In this document: piece after piece, positions 6,362-11,977 of the stretch
How the letters are laid out: the number at the start of each line of letters is the position of its first letter
Numbering within the stretch: position 1 is the stretch's first letter
Origin: Nitrososphaerota archaeon
GTDB lineage: Archaea > Iainarchaeota > Iainarchaeia > Iainarchaeales > VGJJ01
NCBI GenBank assembly: GCA_020053155.1
Contig: JAGVNS010000058.1
Location: forward strand, 1-11,977
Reading direction: 5' to 3'
DNA length: 11,977 nt
The notes under the pieces: generated by a model
Seen by the model: only the letters and a program-made list of their open reading frames with translations
Database searches by the model: none
What the model was told of the DNA's origin: nothing
Program-made: the position numbers and the translations under genes

Positions 6362-6371
6362 TTTATAAAAG
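6362..6371 (-). promoter_or_regulatory. TATA-like box for the rps19e operon
   Basis: The minus strand reads CTTTTATAAA, centred near 6366. A transcript start about 26 bases downstream, near 6340, would give a leader of about 65 bases. The element is near-symmetric, so it could also serve the plus strand. Confidence 0.5.
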
Positions 6372-6395
6372 AAGGGCCGGGAACCCCGGATTCCC

Positions 6396-6403
6396 ATTAT
6401 AAC
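6396..6403 (+). promoter_or_regulatory. TATA-like box for the first HAD gene
   Basis: ATTATAAC is centred about 27 bases before ATG 6427, the spacing expected for a leaderless archaeal transcript. Between it and the opposite TATA box lies a GGGAA...TTCCC inverted pair (about 6380-6395). The two promoters share one 151-base divergent region. Confidence 0.5.
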
Positions 6404-6426
6404 CCTTTTTTGGCTTTCTTTTGTTC

Positions 6427-7086
6427 ATGGCATTCGGAGTCATTTTCGACATGGATGGAACGCTGGTGGACAACATGCCCCCAGCCTGGCGCGCCATCAA
6501 TCGCGCCCTAAGAGAAAAGTATGGATTTGAAGTCCCTCCTGAAGAAGTGAAACATTATGCGGGGACCCCTTTTTCAGCTAAAGTGGGGAGGTGGAAAAAA
6601 GTGTATGGGGTGGATGTGGATTTAGACTACTTGCTTCCCTTGTACGAAAAATGGGAGCATGAAGAGATGGCCAAAAATCCAAAGAACCCAAAGGGACTAA
6701 TTTCGTTATTGGAAGAGTTGAAAACGCGCGGTGTTGCGTTGGGAGTAGCCACCTCCACCAACCCGATGCGTGCAAAACGTACGCTGGACCTGTTCAAATT
6801 GAGTTCATACTTTCAATGCGTCGTGACCATGGCCGACATTTCTCATCCAAAACCAAATCCGGAAATGTTTTTGACGGCGGCACAGAAAATGGGGATTGAC
6901 CCCAAGCATTGTATTGTGTTTGAGGATGCTCCTTCCGGCATCCAAGCGGGGAAGAATGCAGGAATGAAGGTGGTAGCGCTGCGCAACCAGTACCTGCCCA
7001 AAGAGGAAGCCGACAAAGCCGATGTGCAGATTGATTCGTTTGAGGATTTGTCGTATGAGAAATTGAAGCGGTTGGTCGGAAAATGA
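6427..7086 (+). CDS. HAD-superfamily phosphatase, beta-phosphoglucomutase-like
   Basis: A cytosolic Mg-dependent haloacid-dehalogenase hydrolase, 219 residues, of the subfamily with a helical cap inserted after motif I. Motif I is FDMDGTLVD with nucleophile D8 and acid/base D10. Motif II is VATST (T109). The motif III lysine is K142 in HPKPNPEMF. Motif IV is VFEDAPSGIQAG with E166 and D167. The cap spans about 16-85. All catalytic residues are present. Substrates in this subfamily include sugar phosphates, phosphoglycolate and nucleotides, and the sequence does not decide among them. ATG 6427 fits the TATA box at 6396; a TTG at 6421 is possible. The stop overlaps the ATG of a second HAD gene by four bases, so both are co-transcribed. 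The pair lies between the rps19e operon and the RNase P gene set, on the opposite strand to both. Confidence 0.9.
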   Translation: MAFGVIFDMDGTLVDNMPPAWRAINRALREKYGFEVPPEEVKHYAGTPFSAKVGRWKKVYGVDVDLDYLLPLYEKWEHEEMAKNPKNPKGLISLLEELKTRGVALGVATSTNPMRAKRTLDLFKLSSYFQCVVTMADISHPKPNPEMFLTAAQKMGIDPKHCIVFEDAPSGIQAGKNAGMKVVALRNQYLPKEEADKADVQIDSFEDLSYEKLKRLVGK

Positions 7087-7739
7087 ATTTCGCAGTAATA
7101 TTTGACATGGATGGGGTGCTATTGGACACCTCTTCCCTAATATGGAATTCGTTTTTGCATTCGGCCCAAAAACACGGGTTCGATTTGTCGAAGGAGAAGT
7201 ATGAAAACGTGTTGGGCATTTCCTTTTCGGATTGCATTCCGCGCTGGGAAAAGGAACACGGCGTGACCATTGATTCCGATTCTTTCCGAAAAACAGCGGT
7301 CGCACACCAATTCGAAAACATTCGGGGAGAAAACATACTGATTCCGGGGGTCCAATCATTTTTGGATGGGTTGAAAATGCGAAAGATTCCCATGGCCATT
7401 GCCACTACTTCCCACCCCCTGCGTGCGCAAAAGTATTTGGAGGCTGCAAATCTTTCATCCTATGTTGAAGTGATAATCACTTCGCGCGACGTCCAGCGAC
7501 ACAAACCCTTTCCAGACGTTTTTTTGTGTGCGGCCGAAAAGCTTTCCATTGAACCCTCTCGGTGTGTGGTGGTGGAAGACGCTCCTGTTGGGATACTTGC
7601 CGGCCATCGAGCAGGGATGAAAGTCATTGGAATGACTACCCCTCCGGCCACCCACCAATTACTGAGGGAAGCCGATTTGATTGTGTCGAACTTTTCACAA
7701 CTGTCATACGAAACACTGGTTAAACTGGCGGAAAAATAA
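7083..7739 (+). CDS. HAD-superfamily phosphatase, paralogue of the preceding gene
   Basis: A second HAD hydrolase with the same plan, 218 residues: FDMDGVLLD (D8, D10), IATTS (T109), HKPFPDVF (K141) and VVEDAPVGILAG (E165, D166). It resembles the preceding protein over its full length, including the C-terminal FSQLSYETLVKL versus FEDLSYEKLKRL, which points to tandem duplication followed by divergence. The caps (about 16-85) differ most, so substrates probably differ. Position 12 is V instead of T. The ATGA overlap with the previous stop indicates translational coupling. The stop is two bases from the convergent stop of the membrane protein gene. The substrate cannot be told from sequence. Confidence 0.9.
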   Translation: MNFAVIFDMDGVLLDTSSLIWNSFLHSAQKHGFDLSKEKYENVLGISFSDCIPRWEKEHGVTIDSDSFRKTAVAHQFENIRGENILIPGVQSFLDGLKMRKIPMAIATTSHPLRAQKYLEAANLSSYVEVIITSRDVQRHKPFPDVFLCAAEKLSIEPSRCVVVEDAPVGILAGHRAGMKVIGMTTPPATHQLLREADLIVSNFSQLSYETLVKLAEK

Positions 7740-7740
7740 T

Positions 7741-8037
7741 CTATTTCTTTTTGAAAATGGGTTTGTTTCCCCATCGCCATTCGGGTTTTTCTCCAAAGTG
7801 AAAACAAATGGCAAGCAACGCCCCCACTGCTCCGATTAATCCAAGCCAATACCAAATCCACTGATTCGGCAGGGCGTTTTTGATGGACGTTCCCCAAAAA
7901 ACAATGAATGCGATGAACAATCCCGTGATGATCCACCCCTCCCGCGTTGAAGGATACCATCCCCACCCGTACCATTTGGCGCGAAACCATAATGGTTTTT
8001 CGTTTTTAGTTTGTTTTGTGTTTTCTTTTTTCTTCAT
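7741..8037 (-). CDS. Small two-helix membrane protein, function unknown
   Basis: A 98-residue protein with a basic N-terminus (KKKENTKQTKNEK), an aromatic motif WFRAKWYGWGWYPSTREGW (17-35), a first membrane helix at about 34-50, a second at about 60-80, and a basic C-terminus. The two charged ends suggest both termini are cytoplasmic. The YGWGWxPxTxxGW motif recurs in small uncharacterised membrane proteins that I recall from bacteria and some archaea; I know of no assigned function. It overlaps the upstream RNase P gene by 32 bases in another frame, so the two are translated from one mRNA. A GAGG ribosome site lies 6-7 bases before the ATG, inside the RNase P coding sequence. No enzyme motif is visible. 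Confidence 0.75.
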   Translation of the reverse strand: MKKKENTKQTKNEKPLWFRAKWYGWGWYPSTREGWIITGLFIAFIVFWGTSIKNALPNQWIWYWLGLIGAVGALLAICFHFGEKPEWRWGNKPIFKKK

Positions 8038-8362
8038 TTTTTTCCTCGCTTATTTTTCGTCGAGTGAGCGTTCCGCAAATCCTACAATTGCTATTCTTTG
8101 TTTTCCCTTTAACCCTTCGCTTGACGCTCACCCCTTCCGCCCAATAATTTCCGCACGTTTTGCAGAAGCGGTCTTTTATTTCCCGTGGAATGGAGATTCG
8201 GAAGCGCGTGGATAACCCTCGAATGAGTTCCACATAGCGTGCGCTTCGTTTTGGATTGTTTTTAACTTCATCCTCGGCTAACTCATTCAAACGATACATG
8301 CGCTCAATGGCGATTTTCTGCGTTCCCGTAAATGAGCGGCCTTGTTTTTTTTCTTTGGCCAT
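8006..8362 (-). CDS. rnp4: Ribonuclease P protein component 4 (Rpp21 / Rpr2 family)
   Basis: A protein subunit of archaeal RNase P, which trims the 5' leader of precursor tRNAs; in the family it pairs with RNP1 (Rpp29) and supports the specificity part of the RNA. The 118-residue product has two N-terminal helices (about 12-57: GTQKIAIERMYRLNELAE and on to YVELIRGLSTRFRISIP) and a zinc ribbon with C67-x2-C70 and C93-x2-C96. Between the cysteine pairs lies VKRRVKGKTKNSN, close to the family's basic VRxR segment. The C-terminus is a charged tail (SEEKNEEKRKHKTN). The ATG abuts the stop of the 226-residue gene (TAAATG), so translation is coupled. A tRNA gene lies just upstream of the same group. 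Confidence 0.92.
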   Translation of the reverse strand: MAKEKKQGRSFTGTQKIAIERMYRLNELAEDEVKNNPKRSARYVELIRGLSTRFRISIPREIKDRFCKTCGNYWAEGVSVKRRVKGKTKNSNCRICGTLTRRKISEEKNEEKRKHKTN

Positions 8363-9043
8363 TTAACCCACCCTCTTCTCCATGAATTCGGCACTTACCT
8401 TTTTGTATCCCCCGCGCCGGGCCACGGAATAATACAATTCCTTCATTCTCTCTTGCAGCGCCTCGCGCGCCAGTATATATTCTGGATTTGTTCTTCGGGC
8501 ATCTTCGGGGTCATACTCCGGAATCCTTGGAAAGGCAGGGCGTTGGTAATAGAGAAGCGTTTCCGGCCTCCGGATGTGGACAAACTTTTTTCCTACGACC
8601 CTGGCGTTTTCCTCGATTTGGTGGAGTAGGTAATTGGCCCAGGGCATTCCAAGCCTTTGGTTGAGTGGGGCCATGTGCCTATTTTTCTCTCCCTGAATGG
8701 CCTCAATGATAACACTGTCTTCCGTAAACCCTAATTTGCGTTCGCCATAGTGGCGTGGGCCGATGGATACACTCACTCCTACGTGGGCATCATACATGGT
8801 TGCAGTCATGCGTGTTCGAATCTCTTTCCCTTTTCCAATTGGTTTCTCGGGAAACCTATTCACGAAATCGACTCCATATCGCTCTACGGCCTCCGCTTTC
8901 GCGGTGGGCCTGAATGCTAACTCGCGCGTGTCAAAAAGTTCCTTCAATTCCTCGAATCGCGTTTTCGGACGGGGAGTGTGCGACCATCTTGCTTTAGGTC
9001 GCCGCGGAACAACCGTTCGCTGGACCATTCGTCGGGGGGGCAT
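8363..9043 (-). CDS. Uncharacterised 226-residue protein linked to RNase P gene
   Basis: I do not recognise this protein with certainty. The N-terminus (about 1-30) is strongly basic and proline-rich. Residues 31-70 look helical, and 76-116 contain beta-like stretches (TATMYDAHVGVSVSIG, then DSVIIEAIQG). A distinctive segment LGMPWANYLLHQIEENAR (131-148) is followed by VHIRRPETLLYYQRPAF (155-171). The C-terminal helices end with YYSVARRGGYKKVSAEFM (204-221). The order helix, strand, proline, tyrosine pair is loosely reminiscent of the end of acetyltransferase (GNAT) folds, but I see no acetyl-CoA loop, so I do not call it one. No signal peptide, membrane helix or zinc site is visible. It is the first gene of a three-gene unit with rnp4, probably leaderless (TATA-like ATTATTAATTC centred 26 bases upstream). 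The neighbours hint at an RNA-related role, as inference only. Confidence 0.8.
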   Translation of the reverse strand: MPPRRMVQRTVVPRRPKARWSHTPRPKTRFEELKELFDTRELAFRPTAKAEAVERYGVDFVNRFPEKPIGKGKEIRTRMTATMYDAHVGVSVSIGPRHYGERKLGFTEDSVIIEAIQGEKNRHMAPLNQRLGMPWANYLLHQIEENARVVGKKFVHIRRPETLLYYQRPAFPRIPEYDPEDARRTNPEYILAREALQERMKELYYSVARRGGYKKVSAEFMEKRVG

Positions 9044-9064
9044 GTATTTCTCTTACGGATTGCA

Positions 9065-9075
9065 GAATTAATAAT
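9065..9075 (-). promoter_or_regulatory. TATA-like box for the rnp4 gene set
   Basis: The minus strand reads ATTATTAATTC, centred near 9070 and about 26 bases before ATG 9043, so the mRNA is probably leaderless. It lies between that ATG and the 3' end of the tRNA. Confidence 0.45.
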
Positions 9076-9085
9076 GGGACCCCCG

Positions 9086-9098
9086 CAAAAAGAATAAA
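9086..9098 (-). terminator. T-rich terminator after tRNA-Gly
   Basis: Directly after the tRNA the minus strand reads TTTATTCTTTTTG. Oligo-T tracts of this kind end transcription in archaea. It would separate the tRNA from the protein genes downstream. Confidence 0.4.
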
Positions 9099-9170
9099 TG
9101 CAGTCAGCGGGATTCGAACCCGCGTCCCAAGCTTGGAAGGCTCGGATCCTGACCACTAGACTATGACTGC
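9099..9170 (-). tRNA. tRNA-Gly (anticodon UCC)
   Basis: A complete 72-base cloverleaf without intron. The acceptor stem GCAGTCA pairs perfectly with TGACTGC. The D arm holds AGTGGTCA. The anticodon stem CGAGC/GCTTG encloses the loop CTTCCAA with anticodon TCC (9135-9137). The variable loop is GGAC and the T arm is GCGGG TTCGAAT CCCGC. The discriminator base is A, and CCA is not encoded, so it must be added afterwards. It reads GGA codons, and GGG by wobble. A TTTTTAAC box about 30 bases upstream fits its promoter. Confidence 0.97.
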
Positions 9171-9195
9171 TCTACGATTGTTTCGCGGAACAAGG

Positions 9196-9204
9196 GTTAA
9201 AAAC
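9196..9204 (-). promoter_or_regulatory. TATA-like box for tRNA-Gly
   Basis: The minus strand reads GTTTTTAAC, centred near 9200. A start 26 bases downstream lies about four bases before the tRNA 5' end at 9170, which is the expected layout for an archaeal tRNA gene. Confidence 0.5.
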
Positions 9205-9220
9205 CAAGGTCGTTGGGCAC

Positions 9221-9230
9221 GTTTTTAACG
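9221..9230 (+). promoter_or_regulatory. TATA-like box for apt-mtnP
   Basis: GTTTTTAACG is centred near 9225, about 34 bases before ATG 9259, which would give a leader of only some 8 bases. It is almost the same octamer as the oppositely directed tRNA box, 25 bases away. Confidence 0.45.
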
Positions 9231-9258
9231 GGTAAAGGCGGTATTCGGTGGGTTGTTC

Positions 9259-9795
9259 ATGGATTCCGTTCCGTATTTGAAGGGTTTTGTCCGGGAGATT
9301 CCGAATTTTCCGAAGCCAGGGATACTGTTCTATGACATCACCCCCCTGCTTCAACACCCCAAGCCTTTTCGAAGGGCCATTCACGAAATGGTGCACCATT
9401 TTTCGGATTTGAGAGTGGACAAAGTGGTGAGTATGGAATCGAGGGGATTCATTTTTGGGAGCGTGTTAGCACACGAATTGAACGCCGGATTCGTTCCCAT
9501 TCGAAAGCCCGGGAAGCTTCCTCATGCAACCATTTCGGAAGGGTTTGATTTGGAATACCGCGCGAACGAAACGCTGCACATGCACACGGATGCCATTGTC
9601 CCCAATGAACGCGTGCTGATCGTGGACGACGTGCTTGCCACGGGAGGAACGGCCCAAGCGACCGTTCGAATGGTGGAAAAGGCCAAAGGAAAAATAGTGG
9701 GAATGGGTTTTTTGATCGAACTGACCCATTTGAATGGGCGAAAAAAACTGGCGCCATTCGACGTTTTTTCATTACTAAAATATGATAAGGGGTGA
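9259..9795 (+). CDS. apt: Adenine phosphoribosyltransferase
   Basis: Converts adenine and PRPP to AMP and pyrophosphate in the cytosol (purine salvage). The 178-residue product has the family order: FPKPGILFYDITPLL (18-32), a MESRGFIFG motif (59-67), the adenine-side segment RKPGKLP (82-88), EYR (99-101) and the PRPP loop VLIVDDVLATGGTA (119-132). It resembles the bacterial/eukaryotic Apt type more than the archaeal HGPRTase-like group, which may mean an old transfer (inference). ATG 9259 follows GGTGGG by seven bases; a TTG at 9253 is too close to that site. The stop overlaps the methylthioadenosine phosphorylase start (TGATG), so adenine released by the next enzyme would be used directly by this one. 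Confidence 0.95.
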   Translation: MDSVPYLKGFVREIPNFPKPGILFYDITPLLQHPKPFRRAIHEMVHHFSDLRVDKVVSMESRGFIFGSVLAHELNAGFVPIRKPGKLPHATISEGFDLEYRANETLHMHTDAIVPNERVLIVDDVLATGGTAQATVRMVEKAKGKIVGMGFLIELTHLNGRKKLAPFDVFSLLKYDKG

Positions 9796-10577
9796 TGGGG
9801 TTGATTGGAATTATTGGGGGTTCGGGATTGTATGATTCGCATGCACTGACGAATGTGGAAACGCACAATGTGCACACCCCCTATGGGAATCCTTCGTCTG
9901 AAATAATCATTGGTACTTTTCACGGAAAAAAGATTGCCTTTTTGCCTCGCCATGGGAAAGGGCATGTGTTTAATCCAAGCGCCATCAATTATCGCGCCAA
10001 CGTTTTTGCGTTGAAAGAGTTAGGTGTGAATCGTGTGATTGGAATTTCTGCGGTTGGAAGTCTGCAGGAGAATATTCGCCCCGGAGAATTGGTGGTGTTG
10101 GACCAATTCATTGACCGCACGCAAGCGCGCAAGCAGTCGTTTTACGAAGGATCGAAGGTATGTCATGTTTCCATGGCCGAACCTTTTTGCCCGGATTTGA
10201 GGGAACACATCAACCACTACCTTTCCGCCCTCGCCATACCGCACCATGAGGAAGGCACGTATGTCTGCATAGAGGGTCCGCGTTTTTCAACCAAATCCGA
10301 GTCGCGTTTGTACAAGTCGTGGAATGGCCATGTGATTGGAATGACGCTGGTTCCTGAAGTGGTGTTGGCGCGCGAAGCTCAAATGTGTTATTCAACGGTT
10401 GCATTGGTGACGGATTATGATTCGTTCAAGGAGCACCCGGTGACAACAGAGGAAGTGATTCGTACCATGAAAGATAACGTTTTCAAAGCACGACAATTAT
10501 TGGAATCGCTTATACCATCCCTTTCGGAAAAGGGAAATTGTTCATGTCATGAAGCGCTGAAAAGTGCGTTCATTTAG
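9795..10577 (+). CDS. mtnP: S-methyl-5'-thioadenosine phosphorylase
   Basis: Splits methylthioadenosine with phosphate into adenine and methylthioribose-1-phosphate; some archaeal members also take adenosine. The 260-residue product shows IGIIGGSGLYD (5-15), FLPRHGKGHVFNPSAINYRAN (49-69, phosphate and ribose side), ISAVGSL (84-90), IEGPRFSTKSESRLYK (159-174), GMTLVPEVVLAREAQMCYS (182-200) and TDYD (206-209). The D-x-D pair at 207 and 209 fits 6-aminopurines, in place of the asparagine of guanosine/inosine phosphorylases. It ends with a C249-S-C251 motif, known from thermophilic archaeal enzymes, where it aids disulfide stability. A GTG at 9792 is an alternative start; ATG 9795 overlaps the apt stop. 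The ahcY stop is 13 bases away, tail to tail. Confidence 0.94.
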   Translation: MGLIGIIGGSGLYDSHALTNVETHNVHTPYGNPSSEIIIGTFHGKKIAFLPRHGKGHVFNPSAINYRANVFALKELGVNRVIGISAVGSLQENIRPGELVVLDQFIDRTQARKQSFYEGSKVCHVSMAEPFCPDLREHINHYLSALAIPHHEEGTYVCIEGPRFSTKSESRLYKSWNGHVIGMTLVPEVVLAREAQMCYSTVALVTDYDSFKEHPVTTEEVIRTMKDNVFKARQLLESLIPSLSEKGNCSCHEALKSAFI

Positions 10578-10590
10578 AAGGTAAAAGGGG

Positions 10591-11829
10591 TTACGTCCCT
10601 TCTTGCCACGAATTCAAGTACTTTTTCTGCTCTTCCGTGAGCGTGTCAATGGACAGGTTCATGGCTTTCAATTGCAAGCGCGAGATTTCAGCATCGGCCC
10701 ATTCAGGGAGAACGTGTACCCCTGGTTTAAGGTCGTTTTTGATTCCGTATTCAAGCGCCAATGCTTGTCCGCAGAAACTGAGCGACATGACGGTGGAAGG
10801 GTGCCCTTCCGCCGAGGACAAGTTTACCAATCGTCCTTCCGCGCACAAAAATATTTTCTTTCCATTGGGGAGCGTGTATTCATCCAACTGCCATCGCACC
10901 CTTCGGGTGTGCGTGGAGAGTTTTTTGAGTCCCACGACGTCAATTTCCACGTCAAAGTGTCCGGAGTTGGCGAGAATGGCCCCATTTTTCATTTTTTGAA
11001 ACGAAGAAACAGGAATGACGTGAATGTCCCCCGTGACGGTAATGAAAATGTCCCCAAATGAAAGGGTTTGTTCGAAGGGTACGACCATATACCCATCCAT
11101 TTTGGCCTGGAGCGCTTTCAGTGGGTCTACCTCACACACTGTGATGTTAGCTCCTAACCCGTTAGCACATGAAGCAACCCCTTTTCCGCAGTTTCCATAT
11201 CCAATTATAATTACATTTTTTCCCGCAAACAAAACATTTGTGGAGCGCAGGATTCCATCTAATGTACTTTGTCCCGTTCCATAATAATTATCAAACAAGT
11301 GTTTGGTCTTGTTGTCGTTCACCGCCACAATAGGATATTTGAGTGCGTTGTCTTTGGCCATGGCACGCAGACGATTAACCCCCGTAGTTGTTTCTTCCGT
11401 TCCCACTTTGAGTTCTTTCAATAATTCCGGCCGTTGCGTATGTATGAGTGAAACCAAATCCATTCCATCGTCAATGGTGGCAGTGGGTTTGAAATCAAGA
11501 ACATGATTGAGGTATTCGTAATACTCTTCTTTGGTCTCTCCTTTTTTTGCGTAGACGTGTACCCCTTCATCGGCGAGAGCGGCAGCCACATCATCTTGCG
11601 TGCTTAAGGGATTGCACCCTGCAATGGCCACTTTAGCCCCTCCTGCAATGAGTGTGCGTACCAAAATGGCGGTTTCTTTGGTCACATGGAGGGCCATTCC
11701 CACGCGCTGATTTTTGAATGGCTTTTCGGTGGCAAATCGTTTTTGGAGTTCGAGGAGTGCTCCCATTTCGTTTTGTGCAAGCTCTAACTGCATTTTCCCT
11801 TGAGGGGAGAGGCTCTCGTCTTTTACCAT
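10591..11829 (-). CDS. ahcY: S-adenosylhomocysteine hydrolase
   Basis: NAD-dependent cytosolic enzyme that reversibly splits S-adenosylhomocysteine, the product of methyltransferases, to adenosine and homocysteine. About 412 residues, the archaeal size. Visible motifs: MALHVTKETAILVRTL (45-60), IDDGMDL (119-125), GTEETTTGV (143-151), VNDNKTKHLFDNYYGTGQS (170-188, with K176 and D180), the NAD loop GYGNCGKG (210-217), the NAD ribose acid in VCEVDP (231-236), TVTGD (264-268), NSGHFD (288-293) and GHPSTVMSLSF (342-352). It ends with a C-terminal WQEGT similar to archaeal relatives. The start is uncertain: GTG 11853 extends the frame by eight residues and lies where transcription probably begins; ATG 11829 matches family N-termini (VKD-SL) and follows GGTGAT by 13 bases. 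Convergent with the apt-mtnP pair. Confidence 0.96.
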   Translation of the reverse strand: MVKDESLSPQGKMQLELAQNEMGALLELQKRFATEKPFKNQRVGMALHVTKETAILVRTLIAGGAKVAIAGCNPLSTQDDVAAALADEGVHVYAKKGETKEEYYEYLNHVLDFKPTATIDDGMDLVSLIHTQRPELLKELKVGTEETTTGVNRLRAMAKDNALKYPIVAVNDNKTKHLFDNYYGTGQSTLDGILRSTNVLFAGKNVIIIGYGNCGKGVASCANGLGANITVCEVDPLKALQAKMDGYMVVPFEQTLSFGDIFITVTGDIHVIPVSSFQKMKNGAILANSGHFDVEIDVVGLKKLSTHTRRVRWQLDEYTLPNGKKIFLCAEGRLVNLSSAEGHPSTVMSLSFCGQALALEYGIKNDLKPGVHVLPEWADAEISRLQLKAMNLSIDTLTEEQKKYLNSWQEGT

Positions 11830-11873
11830 TGCATCCAAATTATCACCTTTCACTACTTTGGGTTTGGCATGGC

Positions 11874-11882
11874 GTTAAAAAG
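11874..11882 (-). promoter_or_regulatory. TATA-like box for ahcY
   Basis: The minus strand reads CTTTTTAAC, centred near 11878. This puts the transcript start near 11852, either leaderless at GTG 11853 or with a leader of about 24 bases before ATG 11829. The remaining right end (11883-11977) shows no gene I can support. It contains a CACGTG palindrome at about 11939-11944 and a 9-codon minus-strand open end stopping at 11951. Confidence 0.45.
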
Positions 11883-11977
11883 GTTGTTTTTGGGCGGACT
11901 CTGGGACAAAATTATTGGCATTTTAGTTCAAAATAACCACGTGTGCTCGTTTATTGACGTATTTTCTTGGGACGTCG

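Noticed and set aside
6421..6430. Same ten bases TTGTTCATGG at the starts of the first HAD gene and apt
   Set aside because: Two occurrences of a ten-base string around an ATG can arise by chance; the promoter spacing does not make TTG a better start in either case.
6794..7405. Minus-strand open frames opposite the HAD genes
   Set aside because: Both HAD genes have complete catalytic motifs on the plus strand; the opposite frames show none.
11869..11977. Plus-strand ATG open to the right edge (36 codons)
   Set aside because: Too short to judge, no clear ribosome site, and it runs through the ahcY promoter candidate; it could be the start of a divergent gene, but nothing in it is recognisable.
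11951..11977. Minus-strand open end RRPKKIRQ then stop, possibly a gene 3' end
   Set aside because: Only eight residues; basic ends are common in this window but this is not enough to support a gene.

Overview
The window looks like chromosomal DNA of an archaeon. The evidence is direct: a block of archaeal/eukaryotic-type translation genes (ribosomal proteins S19e, L39e and L31e, aIF6, PDCD5-like protein, prefoldin alpha), SRP54 and FtsY in archaeal form, an RNase P Rpp21-type subunit, a tRNA-Gly without encoded CCA, and TATA-like boxes about 26 bases upstream of inferred transcript starts, several of which would give leaderless mRNAs. Divergent SRP54 motifs, short intergenic gaps and the lack of an LX/L18a gene in the usual place suggest a DPANN-type lineage (for example Diapherotrites-like), but this is inference and I would not name a taxon firmly.

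Left end (1-746): the 5' part of a membrane prepilin peptidase leaves the window on the minus strand. Divergent from it is an unrecognised plus-strand gene whose coding frame changes at a run of seven G. Positions 750-6275, all minus strand: rps19e, PDCD5-like, rpl39e, rpl31e, eif6, pfdA and ftsY form one tight operon (gaps of 2-43 bases). srp54 follows after a 158-base gap with its own promoter candidate. The operon therefore couples ribosome parts, a subunit anti-association factor, a co-translational chaperone and the two GTPases of membrane targeting. Its leader (6276-6340) holds two short hairpins.

Middle (6427-9170): two tandem HAD-family phosphatases (plus strand, 4-base overlap) are divergent from the ribosomal operon. 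They face a minus-strand set made of an uncharacterised 226-residue protein, RNase P component 4 and a small two-helix membrane protein. A tRNA-Gly(UCC) lies just upstream on the same strand.

Right end (9259-11829): apt and the methylthioadenosine phosphorylase gene overlap on the plus strand and meet an S-adenosylhomocysteine hydrolase gene tail to tail. Together they clear the two by-products of S-adenosylmethionine use: methylthioadenosine goes to adenine and then AMP, and S-adenosylhomocysteine goes to adenosine plus homocysteine.

No gene-free stretch exceeds 300 bases. I see no mobile element, CRISPR array, or clear sign of a new defence or biosynthetic system; most of the window is core archaeal housekeeping. 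The points most worth a second look are the in-frame G GGG GGG heptamer in the 241-746 gene, the lysine-rich tails on three adjacent ribosomal proteins, the altered SRP54 GTPase motifs, the missing LX gene, the hairpin leader, and the uncharacterised 226-residue and 98-residue proteins linked to RNase P.
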